Origin: Brugia malayi | Lineage: Eukaryota; Nematoda; Chromadorea; Rhabditida; Onchocercidae | NCBI RefSeq assembly: GCF_000002995.4 | Contig: NW_025062476.1 | Location: forward strand, 2,971,001-3,035,000 | Length of the DNA: 64,000 bases | Reading direction: 5' to 3' | Part shown: positions 50,582 to 63,035 of the stretch, one piece after another | Layout of the letters: every line of letters begins with the position of its first letter | How positions within the stretch are numbered: the first letter of the stretch is position 1 | Translations under genes and position numbers: made by a program | Notes under the pieces: model-generated | What the model saw: only the letters and a program-made list of their open reading frames with translations | Database searches by the model: none | What the model was told of the DNA's origin: nothing

Positions 50582-50872
50582 AAATGAAACAGTATCGCCA
50601 TCTTCTAGGACTGTTTTAGGCCCTTCAAGCACCTCCCAGTCCACATCATTAACAAGCACCAGTATTCCCGGTCGTACGCCTTCGCCGTCCTTATCTACCA
50701 ATAGATGAGACCTTGATTTGTCCGGTATTAGATTAATATTGATATACCGCACCAAATCACTAATTAATAATGGCCCTGAATCATTTGGTACCTGAACATC
50801 GAATTCTTTCTGCATGTCAAACAACGATTCTGCACCACCAGAAAACTCGAGCTTCAAGCTTAAAACACCCAT
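50558..50872 (-). CDS. urm-1: Ubiquitin-related modifier 1 (single exon)
   Basis: Small ubiquitin-like sulfur carrier needed for 2-thiolation of wobble uridine in cytosolic tRNAs and able to be conjugated to proteins. It is 104 aa, the usual length, with a beta-grasp pattern. It contains GILVLVNDVDWEVL and GDTVSFISTLHGG, and ends in the C-terminal Gly-Gly that becomes a thiocarboxylate. It is uninterrupted, unlike most genes here. On the minus strand a TTTCCAG acceptor ends at 50886, 13 bases before the ATG, and probably takes a spliced leader. It is divergent to RBM28. The last seven codons are within a tandem duplication. Confidence 0.95.
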   Translation of the reverse strand: MGVLSLKLEFSGGAESLFDMQKEFDVQVPNDSGPLLISDLVRYININLIPDKSRSHLLVDKDGEGVRPGILVLVNDVDWEVLEGPKTVLEDGDTVSFISTLHGG

Positions 50873-51598
50873 TTTAGTTTAAAGCCTGGAAATTAGTTCT
50901 GCAAACTTTTTATCAGAAGCCATATAAGCTTACGTGTATTGGGATCACACTTTTTACAAACACTGATAAATAATTCGAATACACTAATTTACATTTTAAA
51001 AATCTTCATTACTCGTCATACCCAACACTATTCTCAACATTTTTCACGTGAAATACTAGCCAGTTAATACTTCCACCAGTGCTACATAAATGTGTTCCAG
51101 AGTGAATTCTAGCAATCTCTGTCTTCTTCCCACACCTAAAACACGTACCCTCCCTATCTCGAACCCCTTTACATCCTAACCTCTCAATTTGAAATGCTAA
51201 GCTTTCACCTTCACGTGAGGACTTCTCTAATAACGCGGCCCAAACAGGTGTCGCGTTTTGATCCGTTTTGAAAATTATTGCTTAACTTACCTTCAGTTTT
51301 GTTTGTTAACTTAACTTCAATTTTTTTATAGGGAGCAAGGGGAGTAATTCTTTTCACTGAAAGTTGCGTTCATTCATATAGTGTTTAGTTTGAAATCCTT
51401 TCAACTAGGTATGCACGAGGCTTGTACCTTTTTATAATGGTTGTGGAAGTGAGACAGTTATGGTGCTTATTAAACTTATGTAAAACAAATGCTCTTAACA
51501 TTGGACATTTTGAACAGTAAATAAAATAATGTCTGCTGTTTCAATATCTAGAGAATTTTCAGTTGCTGTTGAATAAACTTAATAAAATTTATTCACAG
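50873..51598. promoter_or_regulatory. Shared divergent upstream region of URM1 and RBM28
   Basis: About 0.7 kb separates two head-to-head start codons. It includes a locally less AT-rich stretch at about 51110-51250. It could be a bidirectional promoter, but no defined element is recognised. An ATTCACAG acceptor abuts the RBM28 ATG and may be a trans-splice site. Confidence 0.45.
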
Positions 51599-54500
51599 AT
51601 GATTACGAAAAGAAACAAAAAACAGAATTTGGAACATTTCGAGTATACTAAAAATACTAAAGAGGTGAAAGATGAAAAGACTGAAATATTAGGTTCATCC
51701 AAATCCGGCATGAAAATGGTTGGAGAACAATCTATTGGACAGAGTAGTGCTTTTGCTGTGCTTGATTCGCAGTACAAATCATGGCGATTGATTGTGCGCA
51801 ATTTACCATTTAAGGTAGGTTTCTCAAATTTTAGCTTTAGCCCTGTAAATTTCATTATATCAAAATTTTTTTGTCAATTAAATTTTTTTTTTTGATTTTT
51901 TTGTTTGTCAATTTTTTATATCATCGCTGTATGATTTAGACTTTTATAAAGTGCTTGTTATCGGTATTTTTTTTTTCATTGTTCTTGTAAGTTTCACATT
52001 TCAATTTAATTTACCTTTTTTAGCGTCGTTTATTTGATCCATTAAAGTGTATCCTTTTTAATGAAAAGCTTATATATGAAGAGCAGAAATACTATGTAAT
52101 GTTGAGAGCACTATCCTTTATTTCCAGACGACACAGGAAGATCTACAAACAGTATTTGGCAACTTTGGCCCACTCAGTGAAATTGTTTTGCCGAAGTGCA
52201 AAGATAAACGGTTCCCTAATTCGTGTGCTGGTTTCGCGTTTATCCAATTTCGGAAACGTCAGAATGCCATGGAAGCAATTGAGAAATTAAATATGTCTGA
52301 GGTTAAAATATTCCTTCATTAGATAGTTTGTTTTGCCCGAAAGTGTTTCTCGTAAAAAATCCTGTCATATTTTCAGAAAAATAAAGGCAAGAAGTTTTTC
52401 CAGGTACTGGGAAGAAAAATTGCAGTGGACTATGCTTTGTCGAAAGATACTTACGAAACAGTAGTACATGAAGGTTTTTTTTTGTTGCAATTAATTCATT
52501 AAACGTGGCGTTTTTTGAGTGCACGTTTTCAGTTTATGCTCAAATCAAAACTTTTGAGCTCAAATTAAAAATTTTTGAACGCTTGAGTTCTAAGTTAGTG
52601 TTACATGACTACCTGCTATGGAATACAATTCATAATTGAATTGCTGAGTTATCCTTTTCTGTTATTTTCAGAAAAACAGAAGAATGAAGAAATTAAGAAA
52701 GAAATCAAGCAAGAGGTTGAGTCGAACGATGGCAGTATCATTGAGAAGGAGGGAAGAGACGATAGCGAAATCAAGGAAGAAGTAGTGAGTGAAGGCTTAT
52801 CTGATGAAGATAGTTACAAAATCGAAAAGAAATCAGAAAAACAAGCTGCACAAGAATTCAAGGAAGACAAAGCAGTATTGGAAGGACGTGTCGTATTCAT
52901 CAGGTTAATAGTCATGGTAGTTTAGTAAAAGTGTGGTGAGGAGTGAATTAAGGAAATTGTAATTCGCGAAGAAATTTCTTTTTTTTTTTTAGGTTATGAT
53001 ATCAACGTTGCAGTATTCGAGTTGAATTTTTAAGCTCACTTATCGGGCTGGCGCTTTTGGATTCAAAAAAAAAAAAATGAAATCGTGTTCTAGAAATTTT
53101 GTTTCAGAAACTTGTCATATGAAACAACAGATAAGGAGTTGAAGGAAGCCTTGTCCAAGTTTGGGAACATTTCATTAGCAGTTCTTTGTTATTACGCGGG
53201 TAGTGAGCACCCAAAGGGAACCGCTTTTGTGCATTTCGAAACAGCTGATGGGGCAGAAAAATGCTTATCTGCCATTGATCAGGTAAGATGTATGACCATT
53301 TTCTAGAAGCTAAATTCTTGGTGTCTGATAGCAATTTGAAAAATTGTTTTTTATGGAATATTATGATTTGGTAGTGTTCTGGTAAGGATAGTCATCTTTT
53401 AGTATTGGGTTCAAGAATTGATTAAGGTTTTGTCACACATTTTAGTATCGCTGTTTAAGGCTCCTGGTATTTTAATTGGTGGTCGTCGAATTTTCGGTCA
53501 TCAAGCATTGCCAAGAAGTGAAGCAGCAAGAATTGAAAAGGTATCCATCAACGTAGTAGTTTGTCTTCAATATTGAAGGTACTAATAAGAAAAGCTAAAT
53601 TAATGAGGGATATTGTGGATTTTTTTTGATTCGTGCTTACTCTCTCTGCTTTTCGTTATCTTTTATGACTGGCAATTTATTTTGATAGAAATACTTTTTT
53701 GTATATTGTTTTGTTATATTTTTTAAAAAAATGTCAATATCTACTTTTTTTTTAAAGGAGAAACTGTCAAAAAAACCAAAAGACAAGCGAAATCTTTTCC
53801 TTCTACGTGCTGGTTTTATACGACCTGGTTCAACTGCTGCAGCTGGGATGAGTGAAGCAGATGCTGAGAAGCGTGCACGTATGGCAGTAGTTGCACGAAA
53901 AAAGCTAAAGAATCTTCACATGTATGTTTGTTTTAGTTCTATTGTATCAACATGAAATCATGTTGCACATCTTGGGCATCTTATTCCCGATTTATATTAA
54001 TTTTTCTTTACATATACTCATATTTATGACTTTTGTATTAATTTTTCTGTGCTCTTTCAGATACATGTAATTCACTATACTTATTTATGAATTAAAGATT
54101 TTTTAGATTTAATCTGATCTGTAAAGTAGAGGGACTTTGGAAAACTTATTTAACAAACTCAAATGTTATTTTGTCTCCTAGGTTATAATTTCAGTAGCTC
54201 AGTTTATTCTTGTTACTAACTTGCTATAAAATGTGATAAAGAAGAAGTGAATAATATTTAATGTCTATAAAGTTACAGAAGCAAGCAATTATGAAGCTAA
54301 ATTGCAGGTTTGTCTCTCCAACGCGTTTGGTTGTTCACAATTTACCAAAACCTTTAACAGATAAAGCCTTTAGATCGATGTGCTTTATTGCAGCTGGCAA
54401 TCCAGATGCCAAAATAACTGAAGTATGTCTTCCAGTTAAAAAAAAATTGACTATATTAATTCTTCAACTCATAAACTTGAGCTTTTACTGTGTTGAAATA

Positions 54501-55481
54501 TTTCTCAGCATTTTTATCCATCTTAGAAGAAAATTAGATACTTTAGTAGTCTATTAATTTGCAAGTACATGTTCATCTAAATATGGTCAATATTTTCAGT
54601 GTCGGATTTGGCGAGATAGAAATAAATTAGGTACGTCTGGTGAAGCCGTATCTCGAGGTTTTGGCTTTGTCAACTTTTTGAACCATGAGGATGCATTATC
54701 AGCTATGAAGCATTTAAATAATAATCCGGATATATTTACCAAAGAAAAGGTTTCATTTAAGCTAGATTTCTATTTTGAATAAAATTTAAAATTTAAAAAG
54801 TTATTTAATGTGTTTCTAAATTACTTCTTGTGATTCTTGTTAGTAGCGATTTGATTACTTTTTGATGAAAAGTTGAACATTTTTAGTGCCACGCTTTAAA
54901 TATTTCTGTAAAAGGCTGTAAACTATTGACGGATTCTTTTAATTTATTTTGTCCATAAATTGCGTTTAATTTAAAATATTTTTAGAGACCCATTGTTGAA
55001 TTTTCTATTGAAAACCTGGTTGCTCTTCGACTTCGTGAATCAAGGCTGAAGAAGTCGCAGCAGAACCAAAAGGGTAATGAACAAGTTATATGTGATAAGA
55101 ATAAACTGGATTTGGAACAAACAAAGAAGCATCTTTCGGCTGGTGGACAGAAACCTCTTCCTTCTTATTTGGGACCAAAAATTCGAAAAAGAGATGCAAA
55201 TATGAAAAAAGCTCAGGTGAAAAAATTTAACAAGTTTGTATTGTGCCTTTAATTGTTTTTTTTTTTTTTTTTTTTCTTTTTTCGAAAATTTGTTGCTCTT
55301 ATTACGTCGATATTACGTTTAGGTGAAACAAAAAATTGGTAAGAAAAGAAAACTGCAAGTAAGAATGTCTGGAACAGTATTAAAGAAAAGAAAGACAAAT
55401 CATATAGCTGAAGCGACGCCGAAGAAGAAAAAGACAAGTCGTTCTAAACAGCTTACAAAATATCTTACCCTCTCAGGTTGA
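51599..55481 (+). CDS. rbm-28: RBM28 / Nop4-type nucleolar RNA-binding protein
   Basis: Nucleolar protein of ribosome (60S) biogenesis and snRNP-linked RNA handling. Eleven exons: 51599-51814, 52128-52301, 52404-52473, 52672-52903, 53108-53282, 53460-53540, 53758-53921, 54308-54422, 54600-54749, 54986-55216, 55323-55481; 588 aa. There are three RRMs. RRM1 is about 62-150 (WRLIVRNLPFK; GFAFIQF). RRM2 is about 226-310 (VFIRNLSYE; GTAFVHF). RRM3 is about 374-470 (TRLVVHNLP; GFGFVNF). An acidic Glu/Lys linker separates RRM1 and RRM2. The C-terminus is strongly basic with KKRK-type clusters suited to nucleolar targeting. Human RBM28 has four RRMs and is longer. The ATG lies directly behind a 3' splice site. 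The exon 6 acceptor was picked at 53459 because an earlier AG gives a stop. Confidence 0.92.
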
Positions 55482-56588
55482 TGTGATAATTTATGATAAT
55501 TTCATGAACTCTGTGCACTTAATTGAAAATTGTTCAAGTGAATAGTTGTTGATGTCTCAGTTGTTAGTGAATAATTGTTATTGACGTTTTCAAATCTCTA
55601 GACTAATGAAAATTTCCGTAAGTCGAATTTCACGTGAAATAAAAATAAATTCCGAATGCTTCATATCAACTTTTTAAATTGAGGCTTTGCAGATTTTTTA
55701 GGTGAGGATTGAAATTTAAGTTTTATAGACAAAGCGCTTTGATTTTATTGGTTTCTAGCTCACTTATGTGGATAGTCTATTTAAAATGTAAACGACATAA
55801 ATTCACTGTCAAATATGAGACATTTGCTTATACTTTGTTATCTCCACAGTGCAAAAAATCTGTTTTGCTTATGATGTGGTTATGTCACTGGCTTTCATAA
55901 ATTTGTTGTTTCGGTTTTTGCTGTTTGCTGATATTCGTATTTGTAAGGTGAAATAAAATTAAGTGTTTAAAAACTAATGTGTATGGTATTTAATTGCTCT
56001 TCATGTAATTCTAAATTATCGTGGCAGATATTTTCAGTAGTATTAGAGCTTAATTTTACATGCAAAAAAATTTCTCATTTGCAAATTTTCAATTCAGGAC
56101 ACTAACCAATAAAACTTTAATATAACGTCATCGTGTTCCGGGGTACCTGATTTTCTTTGCCTTCCTAATGAATGCAATTATCAAAACTATTGACGATTTT
56201 TTCTTGTTTGCAGCTAAAGTTGTGAATTATGTTACTATTGTAGTGGGAAGATTCGATTAGGAAATTTTGATGCATATGTAAGTTTTTGTTTTTGTTTTTT
56301 TTTTTTTTTTTTTTTTTTTTTTGTGGAAGTAGTTCTGAGTTACCTATTAATGATTGATTCAGGTAAACTATCATTGTTGAGGAGATTTATCAAGTATTAT
56401 TAGGATTAATTTAGATATAACATACAGCTCTCGTTCTTTTCTATTCTACTCTGAACTTTATGTGATTGCAACTCGCTCCATCGATTTTGGCCAATAAGTT
56501 ATAATAAATAAATTTGCAACTAAGCAAATCATTGCTAATTTCAGTGATTAAAAGTTAAGATTTTTTTTTTTTTTGATTATTAGAAGGG
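55482..56588. other. Intergenic, no gene seen
   Basis: 3' flank of RBM28 (AATAAA-like hexamers near 55637 and 55951) and upstream flank of the GluRS-like gene. A long poly-T tract is at about 56297-56322. No other coding region is seen. Confidence 0.5.
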
Positions 56589-57749
56589 AATGAGGCGTGC
56601 TGATTTGTTTGGTTGAGAAAATTATAAATACAAGAAGATTACTTCAGGATACGTCGTTTATCTTATGATTCGGGCACTGCCAAAGAAATTCGTTTGGTAG
56701 TACGAATTAGTGGTGATCATCTATCATTGGAAGGATTACGACGAGCACTGTATAATTTCTTGTTTGCTCGAGCTAATAACGGGAAGTTTATCCTGCAGTT
56801 AGGAGTAAACAAACATGGAAGACAACCACGAGGTAAAAAAATTGAAGCGCTTTTGGATCGATTTGGACTGGAGCGTGATGAAGGACCTGGAACAGGTGGA
56901 CCATTTGCTCCCTACTCGGTTATTAAACGTCTAAAAACATATGCTGATGTAGTGGAACGGCTAGTTGACATAGGTTTAGCATATCGATGCTTCTGCTGCG
57001 ATGATACATGGAAGGAAGTGGATCCAGTAAAGAAAGAACGTCCAAAACTACTTCCCTGTTTGAAGGAATGTTTCACGAAGACACGCAGTGAGTCCAAAAG
57101 TATGGTGTTCGACGGTATGCCACATGTTGTCCGTCTAAGAGTACCTAACCGAGCATACTTTTATAAGGATGTCGTGCACGGTGAGTCATCTAAACGTTTG
57201 CCCGCGACGGATCAGCTACTGCTCAAACCAGATTTCGTCCCAACGTCATTTTTTGCTGATACTGTTGATAATCATACCCTTTGTGCTAGTCATTATGTTG
57301 CCTCTTCCTCCCGTGATTTTTTACAGCTTCCCATCTATGAAGCTTTGCAGTGGTGCTTACCGACATTTATAAATATTGGAAATTTACGGCTTCGCAGTGG
57401 TTCACGATTACTGACGTATAATAATGCTAGAAGTTATGTTAGGACATACAGTTCAGTTAACGAATTGTCAATTTTAAATTTTTTATTAGCTGGTCGTGGT
57501 TTACGGAAGACCTGTGATAAAAATGACCGCTTGTACAGTATCGACGAAATGATTGCTCAGTTTGATATTAGCACTATTAATGATGATGCGTTATTGATTA
57601 ATACGTATAAATTAATGAAACCGGAACGACAAGAAAAGTTGCTTGAACAACAACTTGAATTGGATGAAGAGGTGCGTCTCTTAGATATGTTCGACAAGGA
57701 TTTTCTCGATGATATGAAATTCTCGGATTCAATGCCAAAAAGTTCATAG
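56589..57749 (+). CDS. Glutamyl-tRNA-synthetase-like protein lacking class I signatures (probable pseudoenzyme)
   Basis: Resembles mitochondrial GluRS (EARS2). GLRRALYNFLFARANNGKF matches the helix after the HIGH motif. Also shared are PFAPYSVIKRLKTYADVVER, the Cys-rich YRCFCC segment and LPIYEALQWCLPTF. But the HIGH position (HLGG in EARS2) reads SLEG. The ATP/Glu-site segment LEDTD-like is LGVNKHGR. The region of KMSKS reads SGSRLLTYNN instead of a KLSKR-like loop. The anticodon-binding C-terminal half is mostly missing (372 aa against about 520). The main exon is 56648-57749. I join it to a 17-nt first exon at 56589-56605 across a 42-nt GT-AG intron, which gives an Arg-rich, mitochondrial-like N-terminus (MRRADLIRRLSYDSG). 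That junction is the least certain part. Aminoacylation looks impossible; a structural or regulatory role is inference. An alternative is a decaying gene, though 1.1 kb without a stop argues for constraint. Confidence 0.75.
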
Positions 57750-58467
57750 TTTATACTAAAATCTCTCTCAGAGATAATCTGTGGTTACTTCAAATTGAAT
57801 AGAAAAAAAAGGTAGGTAGTTTTTCCGATTTGGAAAGACTTGTAATTTTTTCTAATTGGTGGCGCATAAGTTTCTTAAATTTTTTTAATTCTTGAGACAG
57901 GAACTGATTCTGATTTATTTGGACGTTTGAGATTGAATTTTTCAAATAAGCTTTGTTTGACCTGTCGATATACATATTTTTGATTTTTCTTTTTAAAATA
58001 TATCGAATTGTAGTTTATGCTTGTTAACTGTTTGTTTTCCATTGTTTATTGTATAGAAATGTTGAACAGATAAACATGTTTTTTATGAGGTAATTCTCAA
58101 AATATCTGGATACGAAATTCCGCTAATATTATAATATAATGTTGTATTCTATTCGTCAAATCGCTGTGGTGTCTGAAAAGACTTCGGAGAATTTCTTCCT
58201 AAAACCTTTAAAACCAGAAGGAATCAGTGTGTGTAGAAAATGTTTTAGCGCTTCCAACTGATTGTGATTTAGGATTTACGATGCACTAATATAAAGAAGC
58301 GAAGTGTAGGGCGAATATGTAGTCTGTTCTTTAGTGCTGTAAATTTGTCACCTGTGTAGCCATTATTTGAGGATGACATATTTAAATAAAAGCATCTTGC
58401 TGACTCAAATTAAGCATTGTTGGTGTCAGTTTATCACAGATTTCTTCTAAACTCTGTTTAAGATATA
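57750..58467. other. Intergenic, 3' flank of GluRS-like gene
   Basis: An AATAAA hexamer at about 58384 could end the GluRS-like transcript. No coding region is seen before the ATG at 58468. Confidence 0.5.
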
Positions 58468-61400
58468 ATGCGTAACGATAACAGTTATAAACTACGAGAA
58501 TTTTTGAAGAGAATTAGAGATTCGTATGCGGATTACGACGATTACTGGGTTGAAAAATTAGTGAAGGCCATACCGAAAGGTTGTTCATTTTGCTCTACTT
58601 TAAAAATTTGCATTGCCGTATAAAAGATGCGAACAAAGGTACACTAAGATTATCGTAGAATTCTTCTTTTACATTTGTTAAAAAGTTAAGTGTTGTTTGC
58701 GGGAGGGAACCAATGTTTTCACTTTTATGTTAAATGAACTAATATTTAATGAAAGAGCAACTTTCATGACGAATGGGAAGAATATTGCCATTGCATAAAT
58801 TTAAGGCATATTTGGAAAAAAAAATTGAACTCTATATCGAGTAAATTAAATTCGAGATTCAAGTTGGCCAATATCATGTTTATAATAAAATCATACTCCA
58901 CTCAATGATTTCAGGCAATGAAACAAATGATGCATTAATTGAGTCACTGAAATTTGGAACAGACGACAAACTATCAAATCAAAGCAACTTCTATTTCATT
59001 CATCTCAGTTTAATCAAAGAGGTTAGGTTTATGTGAATGGTGGACAAAGTGAAGAGTGATATATTTGCATAGTCATTGTATAGAATAAGTTAAATTAAAG
59101 AGGCAGAATAGAAGCAAACTAATATATGTCAAATGTAATCTGAAACTTTGGAAAAAAGTTGGAAAAAGTTGTAAACCTATTCAAATTTGGGTTTAAGTTG
59201 AATTTTTTTTCAGCAGTAATGAAGTATTTTGAATTATTGGTAATTTTTTTCTTATATATTATCAAGGGGGATATAGATTTTAGTAATTTTTTAGATAATA
59301 TCAAGTGGAGATAAGGATTTATGGAATTGTGATTTTATCAGGAATGTTGTGCGGCAAATTTTGACCGATATAACTTTTGATGGTTCGACAGTAGTTATGA
59401 ATGCTTTATTTGCGCTTTATTATGAGTTGGAAGAAAAGAATTTTTCTTATGAAGATGAAGGTATTGTGCATTTCGTGGGTTTGATAAGATCTGTTAACGG
59501 AATCTTCCAAATTCAACTTAAGGTTGTTTTCGAATTTTTCAGTTCTCGAGTATTATTAATTGGATCAGAGGTAAACTATACCTAGTTGAAGGTATTTTAG
59601 CTTGCAAGAAGTTGGGTTAGCGAATTATAGGCATGAGTGACTTTTGCGCTTCGATGTATATAATCATTGTCAAATGAAACGATTTAAATGAAATAATAGC
59701 GAATATAATCAGCCTTTTTTAGGAGGTTCATATATATCCATATGCTATACTAGCGTTTCCTTACTGATCCATAATTTGATCTAACTTTTTTTTTTTCAGA
59801 GATAGTTCAGAAAGCTCTTCACTTGTTGAATGACAGTATAGATCCAGCTCTGAATGTAGTTATTTGTAGTTATCTAGACAAAATATTTGCAAGAAAGTAT
59901 AACACATCTTGGGCTTTTGCCATTGTTGAGCTATTGAAGACGAGCGGTTCCAAAGCATCAGATTCCGCATGGCGCATGAGGTTAATTTATTTTTTCAATT
60001 TAAATTTACAGTGCATGCATAATTGTGCAATTTCAAAAACATTAAATGTTGATCACTTATTGTAAATGGCTTTTTGATATATTTTATGGTTTCCATCTGG
60101 GTTCTTCTTCCAGATTATCGCAACTGCTATTACACGATCCAAGTCTCATATCTGTGAAGCAATCAGAAGAAATTTTTATGTTGGCAAAAAGTCTTGAAAA
60201 CCGAACTCAACATATCAACGTCTCTGAATGTGAAATTATATCGATGAATTTCCATTTTTGCAAGCTTTTGGCCGAACTTGTGTAAGTGAAACATTGCACC
60301 CTGATCACGAATTTTTTTTTTTTTTTGTAAATTGCTTTGAACTGAAATAGCTAGTTTGAGAATATTTTTGTAAAGGAATTCATAGTGTTGAAATTAAAAA
60401 GTTAAACTTCATTAAAAATTCAAGTTTTGCTATTTTTTTTTTTTTTTTTGATCAGTTCTATTTTCATCACTAAAAATCGATTCTATCTCACCCTCTTCAG
60501 ACTTATTTATATCCATTTTTATTAAAGTTCAAAACCGTTCATCTTCTGATTGAGTAGATTTGATTTAAAAGAATTCAATGACAAAATGGTCTTTGATAGG
60601 ATAGAATGACATGGAAGAATATTCCTCCCGATGGAATTTAATACTTGCAGACAGCAAAAGAAAATGAATATGGAAATATTTTTCGATGACGACTGGCGTT
60701 GCATTCATATCAGAAATGAGATTTTATTGCATTTAATTGCTATGTGAGTTTTTCATTGCTGTTTTGTTTCACTATTGTTTTCAAGTTTAGCAGATGATTA
60801 GTTTGATAGAATTTTCACTGATTATATTTTTGTTATAATTCTGTTCCAATGTGTAATTAATTGAATAATATGAAAATATCAATTAAAAAGTTATGAAGTG
60901 AACAGCTCAGTAATTATAGTAGAGTGAATTACAAATTTTTAATTAACCGTTATGTTTGAATTAGTTGATGAAAACTAAATGTTGAAAGTGATGAAATTTG
61001 GAAGTCATTCAGGTAATCATGTTAAAGCAGGAATAATTCAATGCAGTATTTTTGTTACTTACAATTTAACTCTTTTTTTTTCTTGGGAAATAAATATTGA
61101 TTACATTTTAACTGATTCATGTGCAGTTGCTAGGCGTTAGTGATAATAACAGTTTAGGGGGCATGCAGAATTAATCAAGGCTGTATGGGACACTCCAAAC
61201 TTACGCTTATTGGATTTGGTGGAAGTTGGACATCATTCTGGTAGAGGTGATTATCTTTTTATTTAACAGTTTTACATTGTTTGATCCTCTCCTTTTTTAT
61301 ATCACAAATTTCCATTTATTTGCTTAGTGTTATCTCTAGTTCTTGCTCTTGAGAAATGCAGTTTTACACTGTTTCATCTTTACTTTTCATGTTCAAACCT

Positions 61401-63035
61401 GTCAAATCCGTTTGTTTTTTTTTTAATTTTTTACTTCGTATCACGGATACAAAAATGGCTACGTCATTTCTAATTATCATTATTTTTATTACAGATTATA
61501 CATTTACATCATACATCAAGTTTTGCAGATTACTTTGATCGAGGTCTGTCCATATTATGCGAAGAACGTAACACATTATCAGCTTGCAAATTTATCGCAA
61601 GCCTTAAAAATCCATCCTTGGCTGCACTAAGTTCTTTGTTTGATGCTTTGGAGCTTCACGATATGGTAGGTATTTACTTGCAATTATAGGTTTGTCACCA
61701 ATATGTAGTAACAGTTTCCAATTTAAGAAGACGAAGAATTCAAAAGATTAAATAAATTATTTGCATTTTATTACAAATTTAATTTTCAGACAAATCCATT
61801 GGTTTTAAATGTATTACTGCAAAAATCGGAAGCTTGGAATAGCAAAATTATTCCGATCATAGCTTCAAAAGTCGCCGAACAACTTACCTTGCCAAAATGG
61901 GAATGCAGAGATAATGCCTTAAGTCAGTTAACAGTGCTAGTTAAATATGGATACAATGGATCTGGTAAATTTTAAATCCATTATAACCGATCTCTAACTG
62001 TTAATGACTGTATTGGTCATGCTGCGATAATGAAGTAAACGAAGGTATTTCTTAAAGTAATTAATTGATTGACTGTCATGACAGAAATTGAGACTAAGTC
62101 ATTTCAGACTCAATATTAATTGTTTTTTTTCTAGAGCTGATACCGTGTATCACTGATATGGTGAAGAATGATGAAGAGCCTTATGTCCGAGGCGAAGCTC
62201 TGGCTTTGTTAAATCAAATTGGAAATCGAACGGATCTGAATAATTTAGCTGCATCTGTGCTACTTTCAGATTCCGATTCGGCTCCAAGGTCGGTTTTACT
62301 TTCTGAGATATTTGCAGACGGAAATTAGCCCTCTTCTGAGTATTTTGTTTTTTTCAACTGAAATCTGTTGTATTTGTTGTTCTATATTTATGGATAATTT
62401 TTAGGATTGAGGCTGCTCAAATACTACGTAATGGTCTACCACAAACGGAAAAGCTTTGTCTTGACGTAATACCGAAAATTTTGTATGATGAAGATATCGC
62501 ATTGCATCGTATAGTTATCGATTTGTGTGCTGCCTTAGTTATCGATGATAGAAATGAGGAATTGAAAGGTTTACTGCTAAAATTTCTTGAGGTTAGTCTT
62601 GCTGATTACGTTTTACATTATTATCATTGTTTCTGGTTAAAGGAGTACTATTTGTAAATAGCTTTTAAATTTTTTTTTTAAATTTGTAAATTTTGTAAAT
62701 TTTTTGTAAAACTTTTAAACTTGTAAATGATAGATTCATTGGAAGTCATAGAATTTATATTATTAGAACATGATCTGTAATGCAATCATCTAAATGAGTA
62801 TCACTTGGTAATATTATGCGAAAATTATAATTTAATTGACATAGACCGTGTTTCATTTTTAAATAGAAATTTGTAGCAAGATGAAGTAGACTGTTACGAG
62901 GAATTGAGTGAAATGTTATATGGAAAAAGCAAGGAATTGGAACAAAGTAAAGATAACGATGATTTGGAGTATATATTTAATGTTTTGGCAAAGCAAGATG
63001 ACGAAGATTTTGATAAGGACTGTTACGATTTATAA
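58468..63035 (+). CDS. HEAT-repeat protein, BRAT1-like
   Basis: Twelve exons: 58468-58579, 58915-59021, 59295-59460, 59800-59980, 60114-60281, 60651-60743, 61158-61246, 61529-61665, 61790-61964, 62135-62288, 62405-62591, 62877-63035; 575 aa. It is an all-helical solenoid with repeated Leu-rich helices. KWECRDNALSQLTVL and EPYVRGEALALLNQIG resemble the BRAT1 segment with W-E-V-R-D-x-A-L and Y-V-R-x-x-A. The protein ends in acidic DFDKDCYDL. BRAT1 is an ATM/BRCA1-associated factor that binds the Integrator endonuclease INTS11/INTS9; its conserved C-terminus places a Cys in the INTS11 active site. The matching tail supports the call. A second DCY lies in the same last exon (VDCYEEL). It is shorter than human BRAT1 (about 820 aa). 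Another ARM/HEAT protein is possible. Confidence 0.65.
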
